Below are positions 27,290 to 35,924 of a DNA stretch of 64,000 nt, piece by piece (the stretch's first letter is position 1; the number at the start of each line of letters is the position of its first letter). A program made the translations under genes and the position numbers. Source of the stretch: Lachnospiraceae bacterium (GTDB lineage: Bacteria > Bacillota > Clostridia > Lachnospirales > Lachnospiraceae). Under the pieces are notes generated by a model, which saw only the letters and a program-made list of their open reading frames with translations, was not told the DNA's origin and made no database searches. The stretch covers positions 1 to 64,000 of the forward strand of contig CAJTBO010000017.1 in the NCBI GenBank assembly GCA_910573755.1, in the 5' to 3' direction.

Positions 27290-28339
27290 ATGAAAGCAGG
27301 AGTTGTTCACGCAAAAAATGATATTCGGTATGAGGAGATTCCGAAACCCGCGGCGGAGCCGGGAAAGGTGGTTGTCAAGGTAAAATATACCGGCATCTGC
27401 GGTTCGGATATCCCGCGGGTAAACGGGGATGCCTGCCATTATTTTCCGAATGTTCTCGGACATGAGTTTTCGGGAACGGTGGAGGAAGTGGGAGAAGGAG
27501 TAACAAGAGTAAAGCCGGGTGACCGGGTGGCAGGCGTGCCGCTGGTGCCCTGTATGGCGTGCGGGGATTGCCGGAAGGGGGATTATTCTCTCTGCAAACA
27601 TTACAGCTTTATCGGTTCAAGGGAGTTTGGCAGCTTTGCGGAGTATGTGGCGATGCCGGAGCAGAACGTGGTAAAGTTTGACGATGCTGTGAGTTTTGAG
27701 ATGGGGGCATTTTTTGAGCCTGCCACCGTGGCGCTGCACGGTTTGCGGAGAGTGGATTATAAAGGCGGAAAGACCGTGGCGATCCTAGGCGGCGGCACGA
27801 TCGGGATGCTGACCATGCAGTGGGCGAAGATTTTCGGCGCAAAAACTGCGGCGGTCTTTGATATTCTGGAGGAGAGACTGGATCTGGCAGGAAGGCTGGG
27901 CGCCGATGCCGTTATAAATTCCGGCTTGGAAGGCTGGCAGGAGCAGGCAAAGGAACTGACGGGCGGCCGCGGTTTTGACTATGTGTACGAAACGGCAGGC
28001 AATACTGTCACGATGAAGATGGCGTTTGAGCTGGCGGGCAATAAGGCGCAGGTGTGCTTTATCGGAACGCCTACAAAAGAACTTACTTTCAGCGTGGCGG
28101 AATGGGAGAACATCAATCGAAAGGAGTTTTATCTGACCGGCTCCTGGATGAGTTACTCGGCGCCCTTCCCCGGGGATGAGTGGGAGCTTGCGGCCCATTA
28201 TTTTAAGACAGGGGAACTGAAATTTGACGATTCCTTTATCTTTCAGAAGATACCGCTTTCCCGGATCGATACGGCATTTGAGATGTTTAAGACGCCCGGC
28301 AAGGTCAAAGGAAAGATACTGATCGACAGCGAGGCTTAA
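27290..28339 (+). CDS. Zinc-dependent polyol/sugar-phosphate dehydrogenase (GatD-like)
   Basis: A 349-residue medium-chain dehydrogenase. Catalytic zinc ligands in TGICGSDIPR and GHEFSG; the structural zinc lobe CMACGDCRKGDYSLC has four Cys; the NAD(P) site is AILGGGTIGMLTMQWAKIFG. The LGHEFSGTVEEVGEGV and FFEPATVALHGLRR blocks are typical of galactitol-1-phosphate 5-dehydrogenase and related sorbitol/L-iditol dehydrogenases. It would interconvert a polyol (phosphate) and a ketose (phosphate). It has no PTS genes beside it, which argues for caution with the galactitol name. Confidence 0.85.
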   Translation: MKAGVVHAKNDIRYEEIPKPAAEPGKVVVKVKYTGICGSDIPRVNGDACHYFPNVLGHEFSGTVEEVGEGVTRVKPGDRVAGVPLVPCMACGDCRKGDYSLCKHYSFIGSREFGSFAEYVAMPEQNVVKFDDAVSFEMGAFFEPATVALHGLRRVDYKGGKTVAILGGGTIGMLTMQWAKIFGAKTAAVFDILEERLDLAGRLGADAVINSGLEGWQEQAKELTGGRGFDYVYETAGNTVTMKMAFELAGNKAQVCFIGTPTKELTFSVAEWENINRKEFYLTGSWMSYSAPFPGDEWELAAHYFKTGELKFDDSFIFQKIPLSRIDTAFEMFKTPGKVKGKILIDSEA

Positions 28340-28395
28340 GGGAAATAACCGAAACAGGGATGAAAATTGTCCTACATAAAAAAGGAGGTACTACT

Positions 28396-29412
28396 ATGGC
28401 AGTAGAAGCAGCAAAAGTTCCACAAATCACATTAAACACAGGAGATAAGGTGCCGTGCATCGGCATGGGCACCTTCGGCTCCGACAGATTTACCGCGGAG
28501 CAGGTATCGAACGCGGTGGCGGGCGCGATCCGTGCCGGTTACCGGATGTTTGACTGTGCTGCATGTTACGGTAACGAAGACCAGATCGGAGAGGTGTTTG
28601 AGGCGGCTTTCAAGGAAGGCGTTGTGGAGAGAAAAGATCTTTACATTATGACAAAGGTATGGAATGATATGCACAGAGAGGTGGAGAAGTCCTGCAGAAA
28701 GAGCATCGAAGATTTGAAATGCGGCTATATCGACCTGTTCTTTATCCACTGGCCGTTCCCCAATTACCATGCACCGCATTGCACGGTGGATTCGAGGAAC
28801 CCGGATTCCAAACCGTTTTCCGTGGCGGAATTCATGGATACCTACAGACAGTGTGAGGAACTGGTGAGAAAAGGGCTGATCCGGCATATCGGAATCTCCA
28901 ATATGACGATCCCGAAGCTGAACGCGGTCATTGATAAATTTGAGATCAAACCCGTGGCATGTGAATTGGAGCTTCACCCCTGCTTCCAGCAGCAGGAGCT
29001 GTTTGATTATCTGAAGGCACATGATATCCAGCCCATCGGCTTTATGCCTCTTGGCTCACCCCAGAGGCCGGAGCGGGATATGGAGCCTACGGATATCGCG
29101 GATATGCAGGTGCCGGAGTTTAAGGCGATCGCCGGGGCGCACGGCGTGCATCCTGCGATCATTGCGCTGAAATGGGCCGTGCAGAGGGGACAGATTCCGA
29201 TCCCGTTCTCAATCCATGAGATGGAATATACGAGCAATCTGGAATCCACAATGACGGAACCGTTGACAGAAGAAGAGATGAAGGTGATCGCAGGGCTTGA
29301 GAAGAATAATCGTCTGGTAAAGGGACAGGTGTTCTTGTGGGAAGGCGCAGATGACTGGCACGACCTCTGGGATGAAGACGGCGTGATCGTGGATTGTTCG
29401 GACGCGGAGTAA
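28396..29412 (+). CDS. Aldo/keto reductase
   Basis: A 338-residue NADPH-dependent oxidoreductase with a TIM-barrel fold. The catalytic tetrad is visible: Asp and Tyr in FDCAACYGNEDQIG, Lys in IMTKVW, His in LFFIHWPFP. The GIGT-type opening reads CIGMGTFGSDR. ATG 28396 follows AAAGGAGGT. In this operon it probably reduces a sugar aldehyde or ketone intermediate. Confidence 0.9.
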   Translation: MAVEAAKVPQITLNTGDKVPCIGMGTFGSDRFTAEQVSNAVAGAIRAGYRMFDCAACYGNEDQIGEVFEAAFKEGVVERKDLYIMTKVWNDMHREVEKSCRKSIEDLKCGYIDLFFIHWPFPNYHAPHCTVDSRNPDSKPFSVAEFMDTYRQCEELVRKGLIRHIGISNMTIPKLNAVIDKFEIKPVACELELHPCFQQQELFDYLKAHDIQPIGFMPLGSPQRPERDMEPTDIADMQVPEFKAIAGAHGVHPAIIALKWAVQRGQIPIPFSIHEMEYTSNLESTMTEPLTEEEMKVIAGLEKNNRLVKGQVFLWEGADDWHDLWDEDGVIVDCSDAE

Positions 29413-29549
29413 ACGGACGGCACAGGCGGTTTCGGGCAGGGCGGTGCAGGTGCCGTGTACCTGAGTGCGGAAAGTTTGTATGATGACAACAGTCGTGAAC
29501 AGCGTGTGCAGCTATGCGTCCGGTGTACCGGAATGCGGGGAGTTGGTAT

Positions 29550-30482
29550 ATGATTACAACAGTTACATTAAATGCATCGATCGACAAAGCATATTATATG
29601 GAGAGCAGTATCGAAAACGGTACCGTGATGCGGGTGAAGGCCGTTCATAATTCTGCCGGTGGAAAAGGGCTGAATGTGGCGAGGGCGGTGCACCTTTGCG
29701 GAGAAGAGGTGCTTGCAACCGGGCTGGTGGGCGGTTATAATGGAAAATATCTGGAGGCGCTTCTGGATAAAGACGGCGTTTCCCATGATTTCGTGCATAT
29801 ACAGGGAGAAACAAGAAGCTGTATCAATATTCTGGATGAAGCTTACGGCTCCACGGAATATCTGGAGCCGGGCTGTCTTGTGACCGGATGGGAGATACAG
29901 CAGTTTCTGAAACAGTTTCCGGAGATCATAAAGGAAAGTTCGGTGGTCACCATGTCCGGCAGTGTGCCTGCCGGGGTAGGAAAAGAGATTTACAAGGAAC
30001 TGACTGATATGGTCAAAACTGCCGGAAAACAGGTGATCCTGGATACCAGCGGGGAATTGCTGAAACAGGGCATCGAAAGCTGCCCTACGGTGGTAAAGCC
30101 CAATCAGGAGGAACTGGAAATGCTTTTTCACACAAAGATCCGCGGCAGGGAAGATGTGATAGAGCGGGCAAAGGAGATCCGGGAAAAAGGGATACCTTAT
30201 GTGATCGTTTCTCTTGGCGGGGAGGGAGCGCTGATGGCGTGCCGGGAAGGTGTATTTCAGGCTGTCCCGCCCGGGATAGAAGCGGTGAATACGGTGGGAT
30301 GCGGGGATTCCATGGTGGGTGCCGTGGCAGCGGCGCTGCACAGAGGATGGGAGCCGGAAAAGATGCTGCGGTATGCGGTGGCAGTGGCGTCCGCCAATGC
30401 GCTCTCGCCGAATACCGGGGATTTTGATCCGGCAGTCAGTGAAAGGCTGTTCGGGCAGGTCGAATGCAGGAGGATTTGCTGA
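29550..30482 (+). CDS. PfkB-family 1-phosphofructokinase / tagatose-6-phosphate kinase
   Basis: A 310-residue ribokinase-fold kinase of the FruK/LacC branch: TTVTLNASIDKAYYM opening, NSAGGKGLNVARAVHLCG (substrate loop), VKPNQEELEMLF, and the anion-hole motif VNTVGCGDSMVGAVAAAL with the catalytic Asp. It would add the second phosphate to a ketohexose phosphate, feeding the aldolase encoded next. ATG 29550 is preferred over the frame opening 36 nt upstream because of GGGGAG before it. Confidence 0.88.
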   Translation: MITTVTLNASIDKAYYMESSIENGTVMRVKAVHNSAGGKGLNVARAVHLCGEEVLATGLVGGYNGKYLEALLDKDGVSHDFVHIQGETRSCINILDEAYGSTEYLEPGCLVTGWEIQQFLKQFPEIIKESSVVTMSGSVPAGVGKEIYKELTDMVKTAGKQVILDTSGELLKQGIESCPTVVKPNQEELEMLFHTKIRGREDVIERAKEIREKGIPYVIVSLGGEGALMACREGVFQAVPPGIEAVNTVGCGDSMVGAVAAALHRGWEPEKMLRYAVAVASANALSPNTGDFDPAVSERLFGQVECRRIC

Positions 30483-30610
30483 AGCGTTTCAATATGCAGT
30501 GAAAAGCAGTGAAAAACAGGTAAGGCAGCGAAGAAACAGACAGGAACTTTAGGCGGAAGGATACAGGAACTGTATTCCCGAAAGCGGAAAAAAGAAAGAA
30601 GGATGAAATT

Positions 30611-31459
30611 ATGTCATTGGTTACATCAAAACAACTGTTGCTGGATGCGCAGAAGGGCGGCTATGCGGTAGGCGCGTTTAATGTGGAGAATATGGAGATG
30701 GTGATGGCGGTGGTAAAGGCTGCCGGGGAGATGAAGGCGCCTGTTATTTTACAGACCACGCCTTCCACGATCCAATATGCGGGAATCGATATGTATTATG
30801 CCAATGTGAAGGCGGCAGCCATGCAGGCGCAGGTGCCGGTGGCGCTGCATCTGGATCATGGCAGCAGTTTTGCCCTTGCCATGCAGGCGCTGCGTGCCGG
30901 ATATACTTCCATTATGATCGACGGATCGAAAGAAGCCTTTGAGGAGAATATCGCGTTATCAAGAAAAGTGGTGGATGCCTGCAGGCCCTCCGGAATTCCT
31001 GTGGAGGCGGAACTCGGCAAGGTGGGCGGAAAGGAAGACGATCTGGAGTGCAATGATCCGGGCTATACGGATCCGGAAGATGCGGTGCGGTTTGTGGAGG
31101 AGGCACAGATCGATTCTCTGGCGGTTGCCATCGGTACAGCCCACGGCATCTACAAAGGGGAGCCGAAACTGGATCTGGAAAGGCTCTCCGAGATCAGAAG
31201 GAGGGTATCGATCCCGCTGGTGCTTCACGGTGCTTCCGGCGTGCCGGATGAAACAGTGCGGCAGTGTATCGGCAGAGGGATCTGCAAAGTAAATTTTGCG
31301 ACGGAACTCAGGATCGCCTACAGCGACGGCGTGAAGGAGTATCTGAAGGAGAATCCGGAGGCTTTTGATCCGAAGAAGTACGGGGCGCCGGGCATGAAGA
31401 AAGTGACAAAACTGGTAGCTGAGAAGATCAGGCTTTGCGGAAGCGAAGGGAAAGCCTGA
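30611..31459 (+). CDS. Class II ketose-bisphosphate aldolase (GatY/Fba-like)
   Basis: A 282-residue zinc aldolase. Zinc and catalytic residues: ALHLDHGSS, AELGKVGGKED, GTAHGIYKGEP and LVLHGASGVPDE, plus CKVNFATELR. It splits fructose- or tagatose-1,6-bisphosphate to DHAP and glyceraldehyde 3-phosphate, completing the path from kinase and dehydrogenase to glycolysis. The short 282-residue form fits the tagatose/GatY-KbaY group as well as FbaA. A terminator follows. Confidence 0.9.
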   Translation: MSLVTSKQLLLDAQKGGYAVGAFNVENMEMVMAVVKAAGEMKAPVILQTTPSTIQYAGIDMYYANVKAAAMQAQVPVALHLDHGSSFALAMQALRAGYTSIMIDGSKEAFEENIALSRKVVDACRPSGIPVEAELGKVGGKEDDLECNDPGYTDPEDAVRFVEEAQIDSLAVAIGTAHGIYKGEPKLDLERLSEIRRRVSIPLVLHGASGVPDETVRQCIGRGICKVNFATELRIAYSDGVKEYLKENPEAFDPKKYGAPGMKKVTKLVAEKIRLCGSEGKA

Positions 31460-31507
31460 GAGATAACTGCGGAAACTTCATGGAGCGGTTTTGATATGGA
31501 CTAAGAG

Positions 31508-31535
31508 GCGGAGAGTTTGATGGCTCTCCGCTTTT
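31508..31535 (+). terminator. Rho-independent terminator
   Basis: GCGGAGAG, 8-nt loop, CTCTCCGC, TTTT. It closes the LacI-controlled operon. Confidence 0.85.
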
Positions 31536-31536
31536 A

Positions 31537-32091
31537 GTGTATGACGGACATACTAGTATCAAAAAAGGTATTTTTGTTCCGATTGATGCGGATATTGATG
31601 GATTTGCGCTGCTTCAGGTTCAGTGTTCCAGCCTTGTATATTCTTATGGTACAGTTCTTTATGTTTGGGGCTTGACAGACATTATCCCGCATACATTCCA
31701 TATCTCGGTTCCACAGGGAGAAAATATTTCAAGATTAGTTCGAGATAATCAAAAGATAAAGGCTCATTATGTCATGAAGGGCTTTTACAATCTCGGCATT
31801 ACGGAAACGCAGTCTCCGCAGGGAGCGGTCATTCGTCTGCATGATAAAGAACGCTGCCTTTGCGATTTGATTAAAGACAGAAGTCAAATCGAAAAACAGC
31901 TTTATGTTCAGGCAATCAGGGATTATTTCAAAAGTCAGCCGGATATCCGTAAATTGTTGAAATATGGAAAAGCTTTTGGAATAAAAAAACAGCTCTGCGG
32001 CGATTTTTTTCTTCCGGGAAATCGTTATACAGGTAATATGCAGGACAGATATGGTAGGATAATTTTTGCGGGCAGAGACCGGCATACTTAA
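31537..32091 (+). pseudogene. Truncated AbiEi-like antitoxin (type IV TA remnant)
   Basis: The translation resembles the middle and C-terminal parts of AbiEi-type antitoxins: GIFVPIDADIDGFALLQVQC, a block VLYVWGLTDIIPHTFHISVP, then VIRLHDKERCLCDLIKDRS and LLKYGKAFGIKKQL. The usual N-terminal winged helix (about 40 residues) is absent, the frame begins right after the preceding terminator, and the last 30 residues look unrelated. No AbiEii toxin follows. I read this as a decayed copy whose 5' part was lost, next to the recombination switch. Confidence 0.6.
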
Positions 32092-32156
32092 AACGTTTCT
32101 GTCGGTTTGTATATCTGATCGTACAAAAATTTTATATTCTGCAGGAGGAAGGAACG

Positions 32157-33002
32157 ATGAAAAGACGCATGATAACAAACCGGAAATTAGCGGAATTCGG
32201 ACAGTACCTGAGAGAGGAGGAGTATGGGAAGGCAACAATGGAAAAATATCTGCGGGAGGTCGGATACTTTTGCCGATGGCTGGAAAACCGGAAGGTGGAT
32301 AAAAAAATCACTGCGGAATTCAAGAATGACCTGCAGGAAAAGGGATATGCACCGTCTACGATCAACGGGAAGCTTTCGGCTTTAAATGCTTTTTTCCGCT
32401 TTGCCGGATGGGAGGAGTGCAGAGTAAAATTCCTGCGCATCCAGAGGCAGATATTTAGAGAACAGAAAAAAGAACTGAACAGGGAGGAGTACAGAAGGCT
32501 TTTAAAGGCGGCGAAAGACAGGAAAAACGAGAGACTGGCGCTTCTTATGGAGACGATCTGCGGCACAGGCATCCGGATCAGCGAGATGTCCTATATTACT
32601 GTGGAAGCGCTGAGGAGAGGGCGGGCGGAGGTTGTACTGAAAGGAAAGGTGCGCATTATCTTCCTCTCGGGAAAACTTTGCCGCAGGCTGTCAGAATATG
32701 CTGAAAAAACAGGGATCGTCTCGGGAGAAATTTTTCTGACCGGAAACGGCAGGAGACTTTCGAGAAGACAGATATGGCGGGAGATGAAGGGACTCTGCCA
32801 ATATGCCGGCCTGGAGGAGGCAAAGGTATTTCCGCACAATCTCCGCCATCTGTTTGCCGAGGAATTTTACCGGGTGAGCGGTGATATTGTAAAACTCGCG
32901 GATGTGTTGGGACACAGTTCGATCGAAACGACAAGAATCTACCTGAAGACCAGCGGAAAAGAACATACACGTTATCTGGATAATATGGGGCTGTTGATGT
33001 AG
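32157..33002 (+). CDS. Small tyrosine recombinase beside an invertible element
   Basis: A 281-residue XerC/D-like recombinase: SAM-like core-binding domain (about residues 10-85), then the catalytic domain with Arg in ICGTGIRISEM, Lys in LKGKVRIIF, the HxLR box in PHNLRHLFAEE, a second His in DVLGHSSIETT and the nucleophile Tyr in TRIYLKTS. AGGAGG upstream supports ATG 32157. Its TAG stop (33000-33002) lies inside the left 31-bp inverted repeat, so inversion leaves the protein unchanged. It is the natural candidate to flip the segment. Confidence 0.9.
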   Translation: MKRRMITNRKLAEFGQYLREEEYGKATMEKYLREVGYFCRWLENRKVDKKITAEFKNDLQEKGYAPSTINGKLSALNAFFRFAGWEECRVKFLRIQRQIFREQKKELNREEYRRLLKAAKDRKNERLALLMETICGTGIRISEMSYITVEALRRGRAEVVLKGKVRIIFLSGKLCRRLSEYAEKTGIVSGEIFLTGNGRRLSRRQIWREMKGLCQYAGLEEAKVFPHNLRHLFAEEFYRVSGDIVKLADVLGHSSIETTRIYLKTSGKEHTRYLDNMGLLM

Positions 33003-33058
33003 ACAGAATTCACATTCTGTCCACAAAAGAAATCGCACAACAACATATTTTTTTTGTT

Positions 33059-33088
33059 ATTATAGCATATCTGACAGCTTATTGGCAA
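33059..33088 (-). promoter_or_regulatory. Promoter inside the invertible segment
   Basis: Minus strand: TTGCCA (33088-33083), 18-bp spacer, TATAAT (33064-33059). As drawn it transcribes leftward, antisense to the recombinase. After inversion its -10 would sit near 33213-33218 and fire toward the gene at 33331. Confidence 0.8.
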
Positions 33089-33202
33089 TAATATTCCTGT
33101 ATCAGGGAATATTTCAGGGCACGGGAGATAAAGCCGAAATGTTTTATTTCGACTTTTGTTTTTCGTATTCTAAAATAAATGACCGGACAGCTGCAAAAGA
33201 TG

Positions 33203-33239
33203 GCAGCATTTGGGTATCGGACCCAAATGCTGCTTTTTT
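33203..33239 (+). terminator. Terminator inside the invertible segment
   Basis: GCAGCATTTGGGT, loop ATCGG, ACCCAAATGCTGC (13-bp perfect stem) and TTTTTT. It would stop rightward readthrough from the recombinase in the present orientation and would face the other way after inversion. Confidence 0.9.
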
Positions 33240-33330
33240 GATGCCGTTTTTTGTGGACAGAATGTGAATTCTGTCTACAAGATACATGAGGAAATTCAGG
33301 AGATTTTCCGGACAGAAGGTGAAAAGCGGT

Positions 33331-33738
33331 ATGAAAGAATCGGAAATAAAAATCGAGCCGGAAAAAATCTTTTTCCGGAACAGCGGGATCATGATGGAAG
33401 TGTCACAGAACGAAAAATGCAGGATTCCCTATCGGGATATTGTCTGGGCGTATGTGAAAACGGGTAAAGACGGGGAGGAAAAGCACGGGGAGCCGAGACT
33501 TGCGGATATCACGGAAAGCACGAAGGGGGATCTGATTGTTTATGACAGGCGGCATTTCGGATGGACGATCGGGACCGGCAGGGTGGACCGGGAGGCGGGC
33601 GCCCTGCTGAAAGAACTCTGCCTGCATGCCCCTTATATTGTGGCAGGCGGGCAGGACTGGTTTGATGATTCAGAAGATACTGATTTTGGCATGGTAGAAG
33701 AAATGGTAGAACTTATGAGGGCATGCGGCAAGGGTTAG
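33331..33738 (+). CDS. Hypothetical protein, first gene after the switch
   Basis: A 135-residue soluble protein with no signal or membrane segment. A beta-rich stretch (IFFRNSGIMMEV, KCRIPYRDIVWAYVK, GDLIVYDRRHFGWTIGTGRV) recalls a PH-like or LytTR-like fold, but I do not recognise the family. ATG 33331 lies 52 bp beyond the right inverted repeat; its end overlaps the upstream extension of the next frame, with the next ATG 26 bp after the stop. It would be the first gene expressed when the promoter is flipped. Confidence 0.7.
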   Translation: MKESEIKIEPEKIFFRNSGIMMEVSQNEKCRIPYRDIVWAYVKTGKDGEEKHGEPRLADITESTKGDLIVYDRRHFGWTIGTGRVDREAGALLKELCLHAPYIVAGGQDWFDDSEDTDFGMVEEMVELMRACGKG

Positions 33739-33764
33739 CGCCGTGCCAAAAGGGGGATACGGCT

Positions 33765-35015
33765 ATGCCGGAAAAAGTATTGCAGATACAGATGCTTGGC
33801 GGATTTTCCATGCACTATGGAAATGAAGCTGTTGTAATGAACAAGGCAGGAAGTTCAAAATCCGTAAGGCTTCTTCAGATGCTTCTTTTGTCTGTGCCGA
33901 AAGGGATTTCCAAAATCGAGATCATGGATAATCTGTACGGCTGGAATGAAAAGTCGGATACGGCTAACCGCAATAAAAATCTGAATAACCTGATCTACCG
34001 TCTGAAGGGACAGCTGGCGGCAGGGGGTTTACCGGAACAGGATTATGTGGAAATCAGGGAGGGAATGTGCTGTTTTAAGAGTAAAATCCCTATCAAAATG
34101 GATATTCTTGAATTTGAAGAGACGATCCAGCAGGCGAGACGGGAAAAAGGGGCGGGGCGGAGTAATCTTCTCTGGCGGGCGAACGAGATCTACCGCGGGG
34201 AACTGCTCCCGGCGAACCTGTCAGAAGTGTGGTTTTTTCAGAAGAGCAGATATTATAAGGCTCTGTATGTCTGGGCCGTGGAGGAACTGGAGAGGGAACT
34301 TCAGAAAAACAGGGATTATAAAAACAGGCTGCTGCTTTATGCGAGGGCTGCGGCAATCTATCCTTTTGAGAACTGGCAGCTTCGGCAGATGCGCTGTAAT
34401 CTGGAACTGTACCGCTATGATGAGGCTTTGAACATCTATAATGAAACAATGGAGCTGTATGCCCGGGAAATGGGCGGAACTGCGCCGGCGGAGGAGATGC
34501 AGGAGTGTTTTGAGGCGTTGAAACTGATGGATGAAAATCACAGGAGAAGCACGGATGATGTGGAAGGCTGGAGAAATATGGACAAAGCATTCCGCGGGAA
34601 GCGGGGCGACATCATGCGGACGCTCCTTGCCGAGGAGGATGTAGAGGGGGCATACTACTGCAATTATCCGAGCTTTGTAGATTATTGCCACCTTGTGGTG
34701 AGGGCGAAGGTGAGAAACGAGTTTTCAGCGGTATTGATGTTTCTGACCCTGAGCCAGAAGAAGGCGCAGAAGCCCGTGGATCTGCCGGAGGAGATGCAGC
34801 TTTTAAAGGAAGTTCTGGGAGGGTGCCTTCGCGTCGGGGATGCCTACACCAGATACGGGAACCGGCATTTTATTTTGATGCTTGTGAATACGGAGATGGA
34901 GTACTGCGGCACTATTTTCAGAAGAGTAGAGACGGCTTATACGAAAAGGGCTGGAAAAGGTGATCTGTGGTATTATGCGGATATGACGCAGGAACTCAGA
35001 AGATCGCTGGTGTAG
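33765..35015 (+). CDS. SARP/BTAD-type regulator with degenerate GGDEF-like C-terminus
   Basis: A 416-residue regulator. Residues 1-90: OmpR-like winged helix (IQMLGGFSMHYGNEAVVM, ISKIEIMDNLYGWNEKSDTANRNKNLNNLIYRL). Residues 110-250: BTAD tetratricopeptide domain (LWRANEIYRGELLP, YDEALNIYNETMELYAREMG). The last 130 residues resemble a nucleotide-cyclase/GGDEF fold (VGDAYTRYGNRHFILMLVNT), but the GG[DE]EF loop reads GNRHF, so it is probably sensory or structural. AAAAGGGGG precedes ATG 33765. It is in line after the invertible promoter and two genes before the giant surface protein. Confidence 0.8.
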   Translation: MPEKVLQIQMLGGFSMHYGNEAVVMNKAGSSKSVRLLQMLLLSVPKGISKIEIMDNLYGWNEKSDTANRNKNLNNLIYRLKGQLAAGGLPEQDYVEIREGMCCFKSKIPIKMDILEFEETIQQARREKGAGRSNLLWRANEIYRGELLPANLSEVWFFQKSRYYKALYVWAVEELERELQKNRDYKNRLLLYARAAAIYPFENWQLRQMRCNLELYRYDEALNIYNETMELYAREMGGTAPAEEMQECFEALKLMDENHRRSTDDVEGWRNMDKAFRGKRGDIMRTLLAEEDVEGAYYCNYPSFVDYCHLVVRAKVRNEFSAVLMFLTLSQKKAQKPVDLPEEMQLLKEVLGGCLRVGDAYTRYGNRHFILMLVNTEMEYCGTIFRRVETAYTKRAGKGDLWYYADMTQELRRSLV

Positions 35016-35032
35016 CGGGTAAAGCATGTATG

Positions 35033-35062
35033 CCCGGAAGGTGCAAATATGTGTTTTCCGGG
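35033..35062 (+). terminator. CCCGGAAGGTG-type hairpin, copy 1
   Basis: CCCGGAA at 35033 and TTCCGGG ending at 35062 with inner GTGCA/TGTGT pairing. No T-run follows, so termination is uncertain. A related hairpin lies at 35722-35751, on the other side of an Rpn remnant. Confidence 0.45.
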
Positions 35063-35211
35063 AGGAATTCATTAAAAAATGTTGCGGCGGCAGATTATTT
35101 GTAGTAGTATATAAATACATATCTGGGAACTTCTGATGGTATCATTTCTGTCACGTTCGTGAATCAAAAGACTCCCTTATATGAAAAAACAGAATAAGGG
35201 AGGAAGAAGGC

Positions 35212-35595
35212 GTGGGAAAAGCTGTCAGGCAGTTTCATTCGGAACTGGAAGCTGTTTTCGAGTTTTTGAGATATTCGGAGGATAAGGAAGCCCTGAAGGT
35301 GAAAATGACGGAACATAAAGGAAAGTATGAAGAATTGAGCAATCAGGCGAAGGTGCTGCTGATGCAGTTGTCCGGTATTGACGCATTGCCGGATATAGGG
35401 GAAGAAGAATTTAAGAAAGGAGAGTTCAGCATGTGTAAAGCATTTGCGGATATGAAAGAGGAAGGAAAGATAGAAGGAAAGATAGAAGGAAAGATAGAGG
35501 GAAGAGCGGAGGAAATAGTCGAGTCAGGTTATGAATTCAATTTATCCGAAACGGATATTCTGGAAAGACTGCAGAAAAAACTGGATATCTCCTAG
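35212..35595 (+). pseudogene. Rpn-family nuclease C-terminal fragment
   Basis: A 127-residue frame with GTG start after AGGGAGGAAGAAGG. It matches the C-terminal part of Rpn/PD-(D/E)XK transposase-like proteins: LEAVFEFLRYSEDKEALKVK, KVLLMQLSG, then the family's Glu-Gly-Lys run (EGKIEGKIEGKIEGRAEE, encoded by three copies of a 12-bp unit). The N-terminal nuclease core is missing. It may still be translated, but I treat it as a fragment. Flanked by two similar hairpins. Confidence 0.6.
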
Positions 35596-35721
35596 GAGGA
35601 GGCACAGAAGTTTTTGACAGTGTATGGGAAAAGCAAGTCTGACGGACAGTCGGAAATAAATACGGGAGATGGGCGGTATATTCTGTGAAAGCAGATAAAG
35701 AGAAAGCCTGTATTATTAGAT

Positions 35722-35757
35722 ACCCGGAAGGTGTGAAAGCACTTTCCGGGTAAAATT
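35722..35757 (+). terminator. CCCGGAAGGTG-type hairpin, copy 2
   Basis: ACCCGGAAGGTG, short loop, CACTTTCCGGGT then AAAATTTT. It lies in the 329-bp gap between the Rpn fragment and the giant gene. The rest of that gap (35758-35924) shows no confident promoter; GGAGGTGAT near 35870 could serve a 10-codon leader frame but this is weak. Confidence 0.55.
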
Positions 35758-35924
35758 TTGCCTGAAATTGAAAAAGAAAGTTGTCTGATGGGAAATGAGG
35801 CAGTTCGCGGGATACCTTTTTTGATACGATTATTTCAAGATAGAAATATCTGCGCAGTGACTTTCCAACGGAGGTGATGTGCTGAAGGGAAGTTCAAAAA
35901 TTATATTCTAAGAAAGGAGAGATT

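Larger units (their letters stand above)
32998..33279. promoter_or_regulatory. Invertible promoter element (31-bp perfect inverted repeats)
   Basis: Left repeat 32998-33028 and right repeat 33249-33279 are exact reverse complements over 31 bp, with 220 bp between. Each repeat is itself a near-palindrome, GTAGACAGAAT and ATTCTGTCCAC (11-bp arms, one mismatch) around TCAC, as expected of a tyrosine-recombinase core site. The segment contains a promoter pointing left and a terminator pointing right. In this orientation rightward genes are insulated (OFF); flipping would aim the promoter at them. Confidence 0.88.

Noticed and set aside
31537-32091. Functional type IV toxin-antitoxin system
   Set aside because: The N-terminal DNA-binding part and the toxin gene are missing.
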